Below, one piece after another: positions 1 to 9,606 of a DNA stretch of 64,000 nucleotides (positions within the stretch are counted from its first letter, which is position 1; each line of letters begins with the position of its first letter). This DNA comes from Streptomyces sp. TG1A-8. GTDB taxonomy: Bacteria > Actinomycetota > Actinomycetes > Streptomycetales > Streptomycetaceae. Location of the stretch: contig NZ_JASTLB010000004.1 of the NCBI RefSeq assembly GCF_030499535.1, forward strand, positions 372,001-436,000, in the 5' to 3' direction. A program made the position numbers and the translations under genes. The notes beneath the pieces were generated by a model. That model was given only the letters and a program-made list of their open reading frames with translations. It did no database searches and was not told the DNA's origin.

Positions 1-1235
1 ATAACTGTCAGGGTTGATCTTCCGGATGGTCCTCGTCAGGCAAGCGAACTCGAAGCTGTTCGAGGGTCCGGGCGGGCGACCCAGGCAGCGGTGTAACGGC
101 GATGCGATGCAGGTCCGGGATCCGGTGCCCGTCTTGGAACTGGTTGGAGAGGTTGGTGCGGGTAACGCCCAGCAGCTGGGCCAGGAGGGTGCTGGTGATC
201 GCCCTGCGTCGGCGTCAGAGCGCTGCCAGGAGGCGGTGGTAGTGGTCCAGGCTGCTGGTCTGCGGGTGGAGGTAACTGCGCGGACGGTGGAAGCGTCGCT
301 GGAAGGCCGCTTCGGCCAGGGCGTCCCAGTACGGCTCGGAGACTGCCACCAAGCGTTCGAAGTCGGACCGCGGCATGCCGGTCAGGGCCGGATTGCTGAG
401 CATCGTGGTCAGGTCGGGGTCGATCCGCCGGGCGGTCGCCGGCGTCTGGGGCGTTCGGGGCGGGACTGGCGCCAGGGTGTAGTTCCAGTCGCCGTGGAAC
501 GCGTCGGGCGTGATCGGCAGGGCCTGGAACTCGGCGGCGGTCACCGTAGTGCCCAGGCGGTAGCTGCCGGTGTTCAGCTCGGCGTCGATGGTCAGCCCGG
601 TGCGTGTGGTCGTCGCGGCAATGGTTTCGATGACGACCTGGTAGCTGGTCAGTGGTCGACCGCGCCAGTTCGCGGTGATGTGGCAGAACATTCGGTGTTC
701 GATTTTGTTCCATTTCGACGTGCCCGGCGGAAAGTGGCAGACCGTGATCTCCAAGCCGCTCTCCAGGGCCAAGGCAGCCAGGTGTTTCTTCCAGGTCCAG
801 CGGCGGGGATCGTTCGAGCCGCCGGCGTCGGCGGTGATCAGCAACCGGGTTGCGTCCGGGTGGTGCACCTGTCCGCGGCGCTGCCACCAGCGGCGTATGG
901 ACTCCACCGCGAACTCGGCGGTGTCGTGGTCGGTCCCGACGTTGACCCAGCCGGTGTTGGTGGCGATGTCGTAGATCCCATACGGTATGGCGACGGGCTG
1001 GTCGCTGGTGGTGAAGGTGTGGCAGTCGACTTTGATTGGGTCCTTGCCCGGCCGCCAGGTGCGACCGGGCCGGTCTCGGTTGCCGAGCCATTCCTTGGCC
1101 TTGGTGTCGACGCTGATCACCGGCTGTCCGTCGTCGAGGAAGGCGGTGGCCGTAGCGTTCAGGTGGGCGAACTGGGCGTCGCGGTCCGGATGGCTGGCGC
1201 CCTCGGTGGTCTTGACGGTGCCCTGCAGGCTATAG
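1..1235 (-). pseudogene. ISAzo13-family transposase fragment
   Basis: The minus-strand reading frame matches the DDE domain of ISAzo13-type transposases. Visible landmarks are SLQGTVKTTEGA, HPDRDAQF, VISVDTKAKEW, LLITADAGGSN, EITVCHFPPGTSKWNKIEHR and FHGDWNYTL. The N-terminal part is missing: homology starts just inside about 1235, close to the start of the next gene. An in-frame TGA at 215-217 interrupts the C-terminal extension, which continues in the same frame towards base 1 (TLLAQLLGVTRTNLSNQF). The copy is therefore truncated and carries a nonsense codon. Its outer ends are not in the window, so the target site cannot be defined. Confidence 0.85.
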
Positions 1236-1280
1236 TGCTGTGACCGGATTGGTTCACCGGGTTGGCGGTACTGTCCGCGC

Positions 1281-1519
1281 ATGAATCAGCTCCCCTGCAC
1301 TTTGGAAGCTCTCGTTGTGCGCACCGACTTCTCAGCAGACGGTGCGTGGGACGCTCTGCGGGCGTCGCTGTTCTCGCCCAGCAAGGACGGTTTCTTGGCC
1401 CCAGCAAGGACGGTTTCTTGGCCAATGTCGCAGTCGTCGATGACCGGAGGTACGAGGGTTTGACATCCGACCAGGCCCTCGACCTGATCCCCGCGGAGTA
1501 CCAGCATCCGCTTCTTGTC
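1281..1519 (+). pseudogene. DUF6924 protein, broken by tandem duplication and IS insertion
   Basis: The gene starts at ATG 1281 (MNQLPCTLEALVVRTDFS), which resembles the start of the small Streptomyces DUF6924 family. Bases 1378-1400 are repeated exactly at 1401-1423. This 23-bp duplication shifts the frame after SPSKDGFLA. The continuation (NVAVVDDRRYEGLTSDQALD...PLLV) is in another frame and joins smoothly if one repeat is removed. The 3' end is lost where the mobile elements begin at 1520. The family has no function I can state; the assignment rests on sequence pattern. Confidence 0.7.
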
Positions 1520-1522
1520 TTA

Positions 1523-2410
1523 GAACTCCTATCGCAATGACGTCAGGCGCCTCCAGCAGATGAGCGCGCATCCGAGGGTGAGGAAGGCTTCGTGGATGTC
1601 GTCGCGGATCTCCCAGCGGATCCGCAGACGGCGGAACCAGTGCAGGTGGGCGAATGCGCGTTCCACGACCCAGCGTTGGGTGCCGAGTCCGGAGCCGTGT
1701 TCGGTGCCGCGTCGGGCGATCAGTGGCTTCACGCCCAGGTCCCGGACGAGCCGGCGGTACTTGTCGTGGTCGTAGCCGCGGTCGCCCAGCACCACGTCCG
1801 GGCGGCGTCGGGGCCGGCCTCGCTTGCCCCGCACCGGCGGTATCGCCTCCAGCAGAGGGATCAGCTGGGTGACGTCGTTGCGGTTGCCGCCGGTCAGCGT
1901 GGCGGCGAGCGGGATGCCGGTGGCGTCGGTGATCAGGTGGTGCTTGCTGCCGGTTCTGCCCCGGTCAACAGGGCTTCGTCCGGTCTTGGGACCCCCTTTA
2001 GCGCGCGGATGTGGGAGCCGTCGACGGCCGCTCGGGAGAAGTCCAGGGCGTTCGCGCTGCGGAGCTTGGCAAGGAGGACCTCGTGCAGTCGGGGCCACAC
2101 GCCGGCCCCGGTCCACTCGGCCAGGCGTCGCCAGCAGGTCATGCCCGAGCCGAAGCCGAGTTCCTGCGGCAGGTGTTCCCAGGAGATCCCGGTGTGCAGG
2201 ACGAACAGGATGCCCTGGAACACCAGCCGGTCCGGATGCCGCTTGCGCCCTGGGTGCCGGGCCCGACGCTCGACCTTGGGCAGCAGCGGTTCGATCACCG
2301 CCCACAGCTCGTCGTCGACTTCCCACGGCTTCGGCCGTGCCACTTCGCACCCCCAGATCATCGCTGCCGTAATGATCCAACCACCTCGAAGATCATTTCG
2401 TTAGGAGTTC
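1523..2410 (-). mobile_element. IS5-family (IS427-like) element, 888 bp
   Basis: The ends are an imperfect inverted repeat beginning GAACTCCTA(T/A)CG(C/A)AATGA. The element is flanked by direct repeats TTA at 1520-1522 and 2411-2413. Length, a TNA-type target and a two-frame transposase with an A/G-run shift fit the IS427 subgroup of IS5. It inserted exactly at the outer edge of IS701-A copy 1. Confidence 0.85.
1529..2361 (-). CDS. IS5-family transposase (two frames joined by frameshift)
   Basis: The first frame (ATG 2361, PKPWEVDDELWAVIEPLLPK...AVDGSHIRALKG) carries the helix-turn-helix and the first DDE Asp (VDGSH). The second frame (PVDRGRTGSKHHLI...VVLGDRGYDHDKYRR...VVERAFAHLHWFRRLRI) carries the second Asp (DRGYD) and the Glu region. 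The switch falls on the A3G5 run near 1997, as expected for programmed frameshifting in IS427-type elements. The stop is at 1529. Both halves look intact, so the element may be active. Confidence 0.8.
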
Positions 2411-3761
2411 TTATACTCCAGCAGCGGTTCGTGGCCTGAGGTGCGTTTTCGGTAGTGGCAGCGGCGGGCGATGGCCTGGCGGTGTCTTCTCCAGGCGGAC
2501 CAGTTCAGTGCGTGGGTGATGGGATCGCGGTCGGCTCGTGGGTGGGGCAGGAGAGTGTCCAGGAGCCGCCGGATCTCTGCCACGGTGAGCGGGACGGTGG
2601 CTGATCCGTTTCTGCAGCCCCCTTTGCCTCCCCGCCGGCCTGGGCTTGTGCTGCGAGTGCGGCCAAGACGGCGTGGGCGAGCATGGCCAGGGTGATGTGC
2701 CGATACCAGCCGACATAGCGGCGGACTTCGTACTCGTCCAGGCCGCACTCGTTCTTCGCGGCCTGGAAGCACTCCTCGATCGCCCAGCGGGAGCCGGCGA
2801 TGCGGACCAGCTCGGCGATCTCGACACCCACGGGTGCGTAGGCCAGGTAGTAGGCCACATCTTCGGGGTCGGACAGGCTGCGGCGGGCCATCACCCACCG
2901 GTGATGGGTCGGCGGATCCGGATCGAAGATGATGTTGGCGGGCAACTTGGCCCCGGCCCAGTCGTAGATCCGCGGGCCCTTCGCCCCATCGCCGCAGGAC
3001 AGCCGCTGCCAGGCATCATCGGGTGCTTCATCGATGAGATGGTCGATGCGCCAGATGCCGGCCAGGGACTTGATCTGCTGGGACTTGGGCACCGCCACCA
3101 CGTAGCCGACGCCCGTCTGCTCGAGCAGGCGGCGGAAGTGCCAGTCCTGCCCGTAGGCCTCATCCGCGGTCACCCACGACGCCGGCAGGCCGGCGGCCAG
3201 GCAGCGGCGGACGATGTCCCGGGCCAGTTCCCCCTTGGTCGCAAAGCCTCGCCCGTCGGGGATCTTGGCCGCCCGGCAGCGGTCACGGTCGGACGTCCAG
3301 GCTTTGGGCAGGTAGAGCTCCCGGTCCACCAAGGCCCGGCCTGAGCTGGTGGCGTAGGCGGCGAACACGCCGATCTGACAGTTGTCGATCTTTCCTGAGG
3401 TGCCGGTGTACTGCCGACTGACCCCGGCTGAGGTGGTGCCCTTCTTGATGAATCCCGTGTCGTCGATGATCAGCACACCGCCCGGTCCGAGCCGTTCGGC
3501 GACGTAGGCACGGACGTCGTCACGCAGGGCGTCCGCGTCCCAGACACTGCTGTTCAGCAGCCGCTGAAAGCCGTCCGGAGTGCGGTGACCTGCCCATTCC
3601 GCAAGCTGCCAGCCGTTCTTGCGTGTCGCCCGCCCCAGCAGACCACGGACGTAGTCCCGCATCCGCCACCGCAGATCCGCCCGAGTGAACCTGCCCGCCA
3701 CCCGAGCGAACACCAACTCCAACTCGCCGGCCCAGCAAGCGGCTTCACTCATCCCCTCCAT
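2401..3761 (-). CDS. IS701-A transposase, copy 1 (needs -1 frameshift)
   Basis: The start is ATG 3761 (MEGMSEAACWAGELELVFARV). IS701-type DDE landmarks are visible: LIIDDTGFIKKG, SRQYTGTSGKIDNCQ, ASWVTADEAYGQD, and IEECFQAAKNECGLDEYEVR near the C terminus. The zero frame ends at 2505. The conserved C-terminal block (LTVAEIRRLLDTLLPH, ALNWSAWRRHRQAIARR) is in the -1 frame after an A3G5 run, as in all four copies. In this copy the flank is not YTAR, so the shifted frame lacks the usual stop at the element edge and runs three residues further (KNS) to 2401. Confidence 0.8.
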
Positions 3762-3811
3762 ACCAGGACAACGACAACCACCAGCTCAGGACACGAACCG
3801 CTGCTGGAGTA
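2414..3811 (-). mobile_element. IS701-family element IS701-A, copy 1 (1398 bp)
   Basis: Terminal repeats begin TACTCCAGCAGCGGTTCGTG. Three further copies of identical length lie at 35223, 36625 and 38904. The flanks do not match here: CTTA on the left (2410-2413, also used by the IS5) and CTAA on the right (3812-3815). The other three copies have perfect TTAG repeats. This copy probably lost its original flank by mutation or recombination. Confidence 0.85.
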
Positions 3812-3815
3812 CTAA

Positions 3816-5266
3816 TACTCCAGTCTGGTTTCGCGATCTTGTCGCGGACCCGGCTGGGAACGGGTACGGCCACCGCGTGATCATCGGGGTTGTGTGGACT
3901 CCTGAAGATCGTGCGGTGGCCGCGGGCCATAGCGTAGACCCTGCCCGCTGGTGGGCGATGTTCGACCAGGTCATGGCCCGGATCGCGGGCCGCTTCGGAC
4001 GAGTTGAGCCGCGGGCCGCGGCCCGTGCCTACCTGCTCGGGCTGCTGTCGAACGTCGAGCGCAAGAACTGCTGGCAGCTGGCCGAACAGGCCGGCCACAG
4101 CCGACCCGGGCCGATGCAGCGCCTGCTGCGCTACGCCCGCTGGGACGCCGATGCGGTCCGCGACGACCTGCGCGCGTACACCGCCGAACACCTTGGCGCC
4201 GACGGCGCCGTTCTCGTCGTCGACGAGACCGGCTTTCTGAAGAAGGGCCGGGCCTCGGCCGGTGTGCAGCGGCAGTACACCGGCACCGCGGGACGCATTG
4301 AAAACTCCCAGGTCGGCGTGTTCCTCGCCCTGGCCACCCGCCGTGGACGGGCCCTGATCGACCGTCGGCTCTACCTGCCCGAGCAGTCCTGGTGCTCCGA
4401 TCCCGAACGCCGTCACGCGGCCGGGATCCCCAAGGACACCCAGTTCACGACCAAGCCCCGCCTGGCCGGGGAGATGATCGCCGCCGCGCTGGACGCCGGG
4501 ATCACCGCGTCCTGGGTGACCGGCGACGAAGCCTACGGCCAGGACCCCCAGCTCCGCGCCGCCCTTGAGGCGCGCGGCACCGGCTACGTGCTGGCCGTCG
4601 CTTGCTCGATGCGGGTGAGAATCAACCACGGCCGCACCGCCGTCCGCGCGGACACCGTCGCCGGCCGCCTGCCCGCCACGGCCTGGCAGCGCCACAGCGC
4701 CAGAAACGGTGCGAAAAGCCCGCGGTACTACGACTGGGCCTGGATCCACATCGGCACCGACTGCCACCGTCACCTGCTCATCCGACGTAACCGGACTACC
4801 GGTGAACTCGCCTTCTCCCTGTGCTGGTCACCCACAAAGGTGGCCCTGTCCGAACTGGTCCGCGTCGCCGGCATCCGCTGGAGCGTCGAGGAGTGCTTCC
4901 AGGCCGCCAAGGGTCAGGTCGGACTCGGCCACTACCAGGTGAGGCACTGGACCTCCTGGCACCGGCACATCACGCTCGCCATGCTCGCTCTGGCCTTCCT
5001 GACCGCCCTCGCCGCCGGCGCAGCGCCGCCGAAGCGGACCGCCGATCCGCACCAGCTCGCCCGCAGCAGCGACCCCATTGCGTTGACCGTTCCGGAGATC
5101 CGCCGCCTCTTCGGCGCCCTCCTCAACCCACTGGCCGTGTCGGCGGCCAGGCTGCTGCACTGGTCCGCCTGGCGCAGACGCCACCAGGCAACAGCCCGAC
5201 GCAGTCACTACCGACGACGATCCGCCGACGAATCCGCTGGGTAGATCACGAAACCGTACTGGAGTA
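3816..5266 (+). mobile_element. IS701-family element IS701-B, copy 1 (1451 bp)
   Basis: The ends begin TACTCCAGTCTGGTTTCG and TACTCCAGTACGGTTTCG (reverse complement of the right end). The left flank CTAA (3812-3815) is shared with IS701-A copy 1 and the right flank is TTAG (5267-5270), so there is no exact target duplication. A second copy of the same length lies inverted at 25361-26811. Confidence 0.85.
3877..5244 (+). CDS. IS701-B transposase
   Basis: A 455-aa IS701-type DDE transposase. GTG 3877 is chosen because it lies inside the element, although the frame is open upstream through the left terminal repeat; ATG 3958 is an alternative. Landmarks are LVVDETGFLKKGRAS, RQYTGTAGRIENSQVG, ASWVTGDEAYGQDPQL, SVEECFQAAKGQVGLGHYQ and the C-terminal LLHWSAWRRRHQATARR block. 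Unlike IS701-A, the whole protein is in one frame with its stop inside the element. The two copies appear identical at protein level, which suggests recent movement. Confidence 0.85.
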   Translation: MIIGVVWTPEDRAVAAGHSVDPARWWAMFDQVMARIAGRFGRVEPRAAARAYLLGLLSNVERKNCWQLAEQAGHSRPGPMQRLLRYARWDADAVRDDLRAYTAEHLGADGAVLVVDETGFLKKGRASAGVQRQYTGTAGRIENSQVGVFLALATRRGRALIDRRLYLPEQSWCSDPERRHAAGIPKDTQFTTKPRLAGEMIAAALDAGITASWVTGDEAYGQDPQLRAALEARGTGYVLAVACSMRVRINHGRTAVRADTVAGRLPATAWQRHSARNGAKSPRYYDWAWIHIGTDCHRHLLIRRNRTTGELAFSLCWSPTKVALSELVRVAGIRWSVEECFQAAKGQVGLGHYQVRHWTSWHRHITLAMLALAFLTALAAGAAPPKRTADPHQLARSSDPIALTVPEIRRLFGALLNPLAVSAARLLHWSAWRRRHQATARRSHYRRRSADESAG

Positions 5267-5270
5267 TTAG

Positions 5271-5754
5271 CACGGCCCGGGCGGCGCCTCCGCGTCCGAG
5301 CGGCGCGCCACCGGTTCGGTCCGGGCCCGCGCTCCGTTCATCGCGACCGTGCGCCAGACCGTCCTCACCGAGCGGGGGGACGTCCTGCACAAACAGACCC
5401 GGCATGCCCAACTCCGCGACCCTGACGAGCCGTTCAAGACCACCGGGTGCCTGGTCCTGAGCGACCACACCACGACGGCCCTCGCCCAGCTGCGCGAGAT
5501 TCTGGCCGGCGTCGACGTCCCCGGCCACTCCATGCGATTGGGGGTCTGCTGGGCAGGGCCAGGCGGCCGCCACGAGAAGGCCCAGTGGTACTGCATCGAT
5601 GTCATGTGGATCGGGGAGCATTCCGCCGGCCCCGGACGAACCCTGGCTGCGGGTGGCCGCCCACGAGATACTGCAAGCCGGGATGGCCCTGGCCGACATC
5701 ATCGCGGTCCGGCGCGCTGACCCGACCACCCCTCTGTCCCCGCTGCCCGCGTAG
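5271..5754 (+). pseudogene. Unrecognised gene, 5'-truncated and frameshifted
   Basis: Directly after the IS701-B flank a coding-like frame reads ...VRQTVLTERGDVLHKQ, then VLSDHTTTALAQLREILAGV, then YCIDVMWIG. It then jumps by one base in a G run near 5614 to SIPPAPDEPWLRVAAHEILQ...PLSPLPA, stopping at 5754. Removing one G joins the halves into one protein. The start is lost to the IS. I do not recognise the family. Base composition is normal for the region, so the damage looks recent. Confidence 0.5.
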
Positions 5755-5776
5755 TACCGACCCCCAAGGGACCTTG

Positions 5777-5998
5777 ATGCCCACACCGGCTACAGACCCT
5801 CGCCGCGCCCCCATGATCACCGTGCTCGTCCCGCTGCTCCAGGCCAGTTGCCCACCGCAAGGAGGCGGCTACGGCGGCAGCGTCGAGCTGCGCATGCCCG
5901 ATCAAGAGGCGGAGGACCTCGGCGGCGCCAGCCTCCTCCGCTCAGCGCTCCGCGCGGCGGCACGCCAGCTCGGCTGGGAGGTGGAGACCTACGCCTAG
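5777..5998 (+). CDS. Small hypothetical protein (73 aa)
   Basis: ATG 5777 follows an AAGGGA motif at 5765-5770. The frame reads MPTPATDPRRAPMITVLVPL and ends WEVETYA at 5998. It lies 22 bp after the broken upstream gene on the same strand, so the two were probably co-transcribed. No domain, signal peptide or membrane segment is recognisable. Codon use is typical of the region, which is the main reason to accept it. Confidence 0.5.
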   Translation: MPTPATDPRRAPMITVLVPLLQASCPPQGGGYGGSVELRMPDQEAEDLGGASLLRSALRAAARQLGWEVETYA

Positions 5999-6019
5999 AC
6001 ATCTCAGGGGGTGAAGAAG

Positions 6020-6922
6020 TCAAGCTGCGGAGTCCTGACGGATCGTGGTGGAGAACAGGATGAAGAGCACTCCGAGGATCTGTGCGCCGGTCAGATGCTC
6101 GTGATTGACGAGTGCGGCGAGGAGGGTGGCAGTGAGCGGTTCGAGGAAGAGAGCGATGATTGCCCCCCTGGAGCCCGCGTAGCGCAGGCCAGTGAAGTAG
6201 CTGCTGTAGGCGACAGCCGTGGGGACCAGGCCGAGGAAGAGCACGGCACCGATTACTGCGGGACGGGCCGGGATGGCCATCCCGACCGTCAGTGTGATAG
6301 GCAGCAGCAGGAGACCTCCAGCCAGGAAGCCCAGCCCGATGGTGGTGATGTGGTCCAGGCCGGGAAGTGTTTCACGGCGGTCCATCGACAGCGCGGCGAA
6401 GCCTGCTGCAGCCAGTAGCGCCAGGCCGGTGCCGGCCATCCGGTGAGCGCCTGCGGTCGGCGAGCCGATCAGCAGTACCAGACCCGCGAGCGCGATGACC
6501 AAGGAGACGATGGCGCGGCGGGTTGGTGGGCGCCGGTCGAGGAATGCCGTCCCAGCAGTGATCAGGATGGAGACTGCGACCATCGTGGTCAGGGTGGCCA
6601 GGCCGACCGAGGTAGCAGCTACCGCTGCGAAGTAGGCAGCCTGGTAGCAGGCCAACAGGAGACCGGCAGCGGCGATGCGGAACAGGCCCCGCGAGTCCCG
6701 CGGTACCCCGACGAGTCGTCCACTCACCAGGGCATATCCGGTGATGAGGGTGCCTCCGATCAGCAGGCGATATGCGGCCACAGCGACAGGGGCCAAGCCG
6801 GTGTACGAGGCGAGGATCGAACCGGCGAGACCGCCGGTTCCCCACAGCACTCCAGCCAGAACGAGCAGGGTGGTGCCGTTCCGCAGCATCGGTGCAGCGG
6901 AAAGAGACGAGCGTGCAGGCAT
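6020..6922 (-). CDS. EamA/DMT-family transporter
   Basis: A 300-aa polytopic membrane protein built as two repeats of about five helices. The first begins TLLVLAGVLWGTGGLAGSIL, and the second ends with the loop LGLVPTAVAYSSYFTGLRYA and LFLEPLTATLLAALV, which are hallmark EamA motifs. ATG 6922 is preferred over the upstream ATG 6967 because a GGAG lies 9 nt before it. Family members export metabolites such as amino acids or drugs; the substrate here cannot be read. The gene stands alone between IS-damaged regions and appears intact. Confidence 0.85.
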   Translation of the reverse strand: MPARSSLSAAPMLRNGTTLLVLAGVLWGTGGLAGSILASYTGLAPVAVAAYRLLIGGTLITGYALVSGRLVGVPRDSRGLFRIAAAGLLLACYQAAYFAAVAATSVGLATLTTMVAVSILITAGTAFLDRRPPTRRAIVSLVIALAGLVLLIGSPTAGAHRMAGTGLALLAAAGFAALSMDRRETLPGLDHITTIGLGFLAGGLLLLPITLTVGMAIPARPAVIGAVLFLGLVPTAVAYSSYFTGLRYAGSRGAIIALFLEPLTATLLAALVNHEHLTGAQILGVLFILFSTTIRQDSAA

Positions 6923-7047
6923 GAAAGAGGACTCCAGCTTCGACGCGAAGAAAGGAAAAGGCGTCAAAGCAGGGCATCAGCGGATCGACGGCTGATCAGG
7001 CAGCACCGAAGGGGGCCACGGCCGTTCGTCCGGCCGGGCCCAGCAGA

Positions 7048-7069
7048 CGCCCCGCTCAGAAGCGGGGCG
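7048..7069. terminator. GC-rich hairpin upstream of the EamA gene
   Basis: Perfect 9-bp stem (CGCCCCGCT / AGCGGGGCG) with a CAGA loop. There is no T tract on either strand. It could be a weak terminator between the IS110 remnant and the transporter, or a leader hairpin of the transporter mRNA. Confidence 0.4.
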
Positions 7070-7177
7070 GTGAGCAGATGATCCGATGCTGATGCACGGC
7101 GCTCACCCTAGGTTGGGCAGGCATCGGCTGCAGTAGGAATCCAAGCCATGGTCATTTCTGACGCAATGTGCGGAGCC

Positions 7178-8262
7178 TCAGGTGGAAGCGTCTGTGGTCA
7201 CAGGGGTGAAGGCACGCTGCTCATCGAAGGGCACGTTGTTGCGCAGGCAGTGGTGGAGCTGTCCGAGGAAGCGGTTGAGCAGGTGACGCTGGGCGGCGTT
7301 GTGCCAGTCTCCGTGCTCGCGTCGGCGCCGGTAGTGGGTGTTGGCCCCGGGGGATGCCTGGAGGGCTGAGAAGGCCCAAAGGAAGCCGGCGTGCATGAGC
7401 CGGTTGTTCTTGACGAAGCGCCGGCCGACGAAGTGCTTCTTGCCGGAGGCCCGGGTGATCGGAGCCGAGCCGGCGTACGACTTCAGGGCTCTGGCGTCGG
7501 CGAACCGTGTCCGGTGGTCGCCGATCTCGGCGAGCAGCCGGGCTCCGAGCAGGGGGCCGAGGCTGGGGAAGCTGAGCAGGATCTCGCTGTCGGCGTGCTC
7601 CTTGAACGCGGCTTCGGCGGCCGTGGTGAGGTCGTCCGCGGCCTGGCAGGCGGCATCCAGCTGCTTGAGCAGAGCCAGCAGCTGCTGGCCGAACGCGTCC
7701 TCGACGGCCGGGCGATGCCGGGCGTACTCGGAGCGGAAGATCTCCCGCAGGCGCGCGGTCTCGGTGTCGAAGCCACGGGTGCGGCCGCTGCGCTTGAGAG
7801 CGGCGCGCAGCTGGGCAAGGGTGAGTTTCGCGGCCTTCGCCGGGGTCGGGGCGAGGGCAAGGACCACCCGGGCGTCTGCCCCGGTCAGGCCGCCCTCCTT
7901 GCCCTGGAAGGCGTGCAGGGCGGCGGGGTAGTACTCGCGCAGCAGCGAGCGGACCTGGTTGGCGACCTGCTGGCGGCTCCACACGGCGTCCTGCTGGGCT
8001 CGGGCCAGCACGGTGATGGCCTGGGTGAGTTCGCTGTCGGCGGGCAGCGGCCGGTGGGCGTGCATGTCGGTGCGCAGGATGTTCGCCAGGACCAGGGCGT
8101 CGCCGGGGTCGGACTTCTTACGGCTGACGCCGTGCCGGTCGCGGTAGCGGGAGGCGGCGAGCGGGTTGATCGCGAATACCTTGCGATCACCGGTGCGCAG
8201 GGAAGCCACGAGCAGGCCGCGGCTGGTTTCGATGGCCACGGGTATGGGGGTCTTCGGGCTGT
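7178..8262 (-). pseudogene. IS110-family transposase, 5' end removed by IS3
   Basis: The frame begins inside the N-terminal DEDD (RuvC-like) domain at about PVAIETSRGLLVASL. It continues with KSDPGDALVLANILRTD and the C-terminal Tnp20 domain (SFPSLGPLLGARLLAEIGD, ARALKSYAGSAPITRASGKK). The stop is at 7178. The normal start with the first catalytic Asp (of the type WAGIDAGK) is missing because the IS3 element begins at 8263. Roughly 40-50 N-terminal residues are lost, so it should be inactive. The ends of the IS110 element are not identifiable. Confidence 0.8.
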
Positions 8263-8294
8263 TGAGGCGTCCCCCGGAGTGTGGACACGGGGGT

Positions 8295-9186
8295 TCATGC
8301 CGCGAGCGTGAGTCTATGCTCTGCCCGGTGCTGCTGTTCGAACTCAACGGGCGAGAGGTAGCCGAGGCTGCTGTGGCGCCTGCGGGCGTTGTAGTAGGTC
8401 AGCCACTGGAAGATTTCCAGCCTGGCTTGCCGCACCGTCGCGAGCGCCCCTTGCAGTGCCTCTCTCTTCAGCCCTTGCCAGAAACTCTCGGCGAGGGCGT
8501 TGTCGTAACTCGACCCGACACGCTCCATGCTCCGACGGATGCCGAAATGACCGGTGACCTGGGTGAACGCCGCTCAGGTGTACTGCGAGCCCCTGTCTGC
8601 GTGGAAGATCACTCCGTCCACGCGGCCGTCGCGGGTCGCCACCGCCATCTTCAGGGCGCCGACGACCAGCTCGGTTCGCATGTGCGTGGCCATCGACCAG
8701 CCCAGCAGCCGGCGCGAGCAGATGTCCAGGACACAGGCCAGGTAGAGCCACGTGCCGCCGACCTGCACGTAGGTGATGTCGCCGCACCACTTCTCGTCCA
8801 AGCGGCCGGCGGTGAAGTCGCGTCGGACCAGGTCCGGCGCGGGCGGGGCGAGTCGGTCGGGGATCGTGGTGCGCTTGCGCCGGCGCAGGTGTCGGCCCTC
8901 GATTCCTTCCCGGCGCATCAGCCGCTCGATCCGCTTGCGGTTGACCGTGTGCCCGAAGCCCCGCAGCTCGGCGTGCACGCGCCGCACTCCGTAGGTGCCG
9001 CGGTGCTCGGCGTGGATCTGGCGGATCTCCGCGACCAGGGCGTCGTCGTCCGCGGCGCTCGGCGCGGGCGGCCGCGCCGGCCGTCCACCGGTAGTAGCCC
9101 GAGCGCGAGACCCCGAGGACCCGGCACATCCGCTGCACGCCGAAGTCGGCGCAGTTGGCGGAGATGAAGTCCCAGCGGCCGGTCAT
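8295..9186 (-). pseudogene. IS3 OrfB transposase, frameshift plus nonsense
   Basis: OrfB starts at ATG 9186, overlapping the orfA stop (ATGA). After GYYRWTAGAAARA the frame shifts near 9060 to continue as DDDALVAEIRQIHAEHRGTYG. The rve domain follows (DEKWCGDITYVQVGGTWLYL, VIFHADRGSQYT). A TGA at about 8574-8576 then interrupts just before AAFTQVTGHFGIRRSM...SSYDNALAESFWQGLK. Two independent lesions make it a clear pseudogene. Confidence 0.8.
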
Positions 9187-9506
9187 GCCTTCATCTTCCG
9201 GGCGAAATACTGGGCCGCCCGCCGCAGGATCTCCCGCTCCAACTGCCACTCGGCCTCAGCCTTGCGCAGCCTGCCGAGCTCGGCCCGAAGTCGGGCCAGC
9301 TCCTCGTCCCGCTCCTCGGGCATCGCCTCGCCGCCGCGGACCCGGCCCGCCTGCTCGTCGGCCTGGCGCACCCAGGACCGCAGCGTCTCGCCGGTCACCC
9401 CGACATCCGCCGCCACCGCCGCATACGTGCGCCGACCCGCGGCCGCGCGATACAGCGCCACCGCGTCGTTCCTGAACTCCTCCGGATACGGAGACCCACG
9501 TCCCAC
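9183..9506 (-). CDS. IS3 OrfA (helix-turn-helix/leucine zipper)
   Basis: A 107-aa protein starting MGRGSPYPEEFRNDAVALYR, the common start of IS3 OrfA. It contains the helix-turn-helix TYAAVAADVGVTGETLRSWV and a C-terminal heptad region rich in L/E/R (ELARLRAELGRLRKAEAEWQ). OrfA binds the inverted repeats and is normally fused to OrfB by -1 frameshifting; here OrfB is broken. Confidence 0.8.
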   Translation of the reverse strand: MGRGSPYPEEFRNDAVALYRAAAGRRTYAAVAADVGVTGETLRSWVRQADEQAGRVRGGEAMPEERDEELARLRAELGRLRKAEAEWQLEREILRRAAQYFARKMKA

Positions 9507-9606
9507 AGGACACCCTTCCTCGGACCACCAAGATCCATTGTCAGAGTATCCACACCCCAGGGGTCACCTCAGACGCGACCTGACACCCGTTCCTGGGCAG
9601 TCCCCT

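Larger units (their letters stand above)
8263..9571 (-). mobile_element. IS3-family element (about 1309 bp)
   Basis: Both ends read TGAGG(C/T)G(T/A)CCCC(C/T)GG(A/G) followed by GTGTGGA(C/T)AC. The element contains orfA and a damaged orfB in the usual order. No convincing 3-4 bp target duplication is visible (GT before, GACG after), so flanking DNA has probably been rearranged since insertion. Confidence 0.75.

Noticed and set aside
14..1243. 409-aa plus-strand open frame
   Set aside because: It is the antisense shadow of the ISAzo13 transposase, whose motifs are clear on the minus strand; the plus frame has no recognisable domain.
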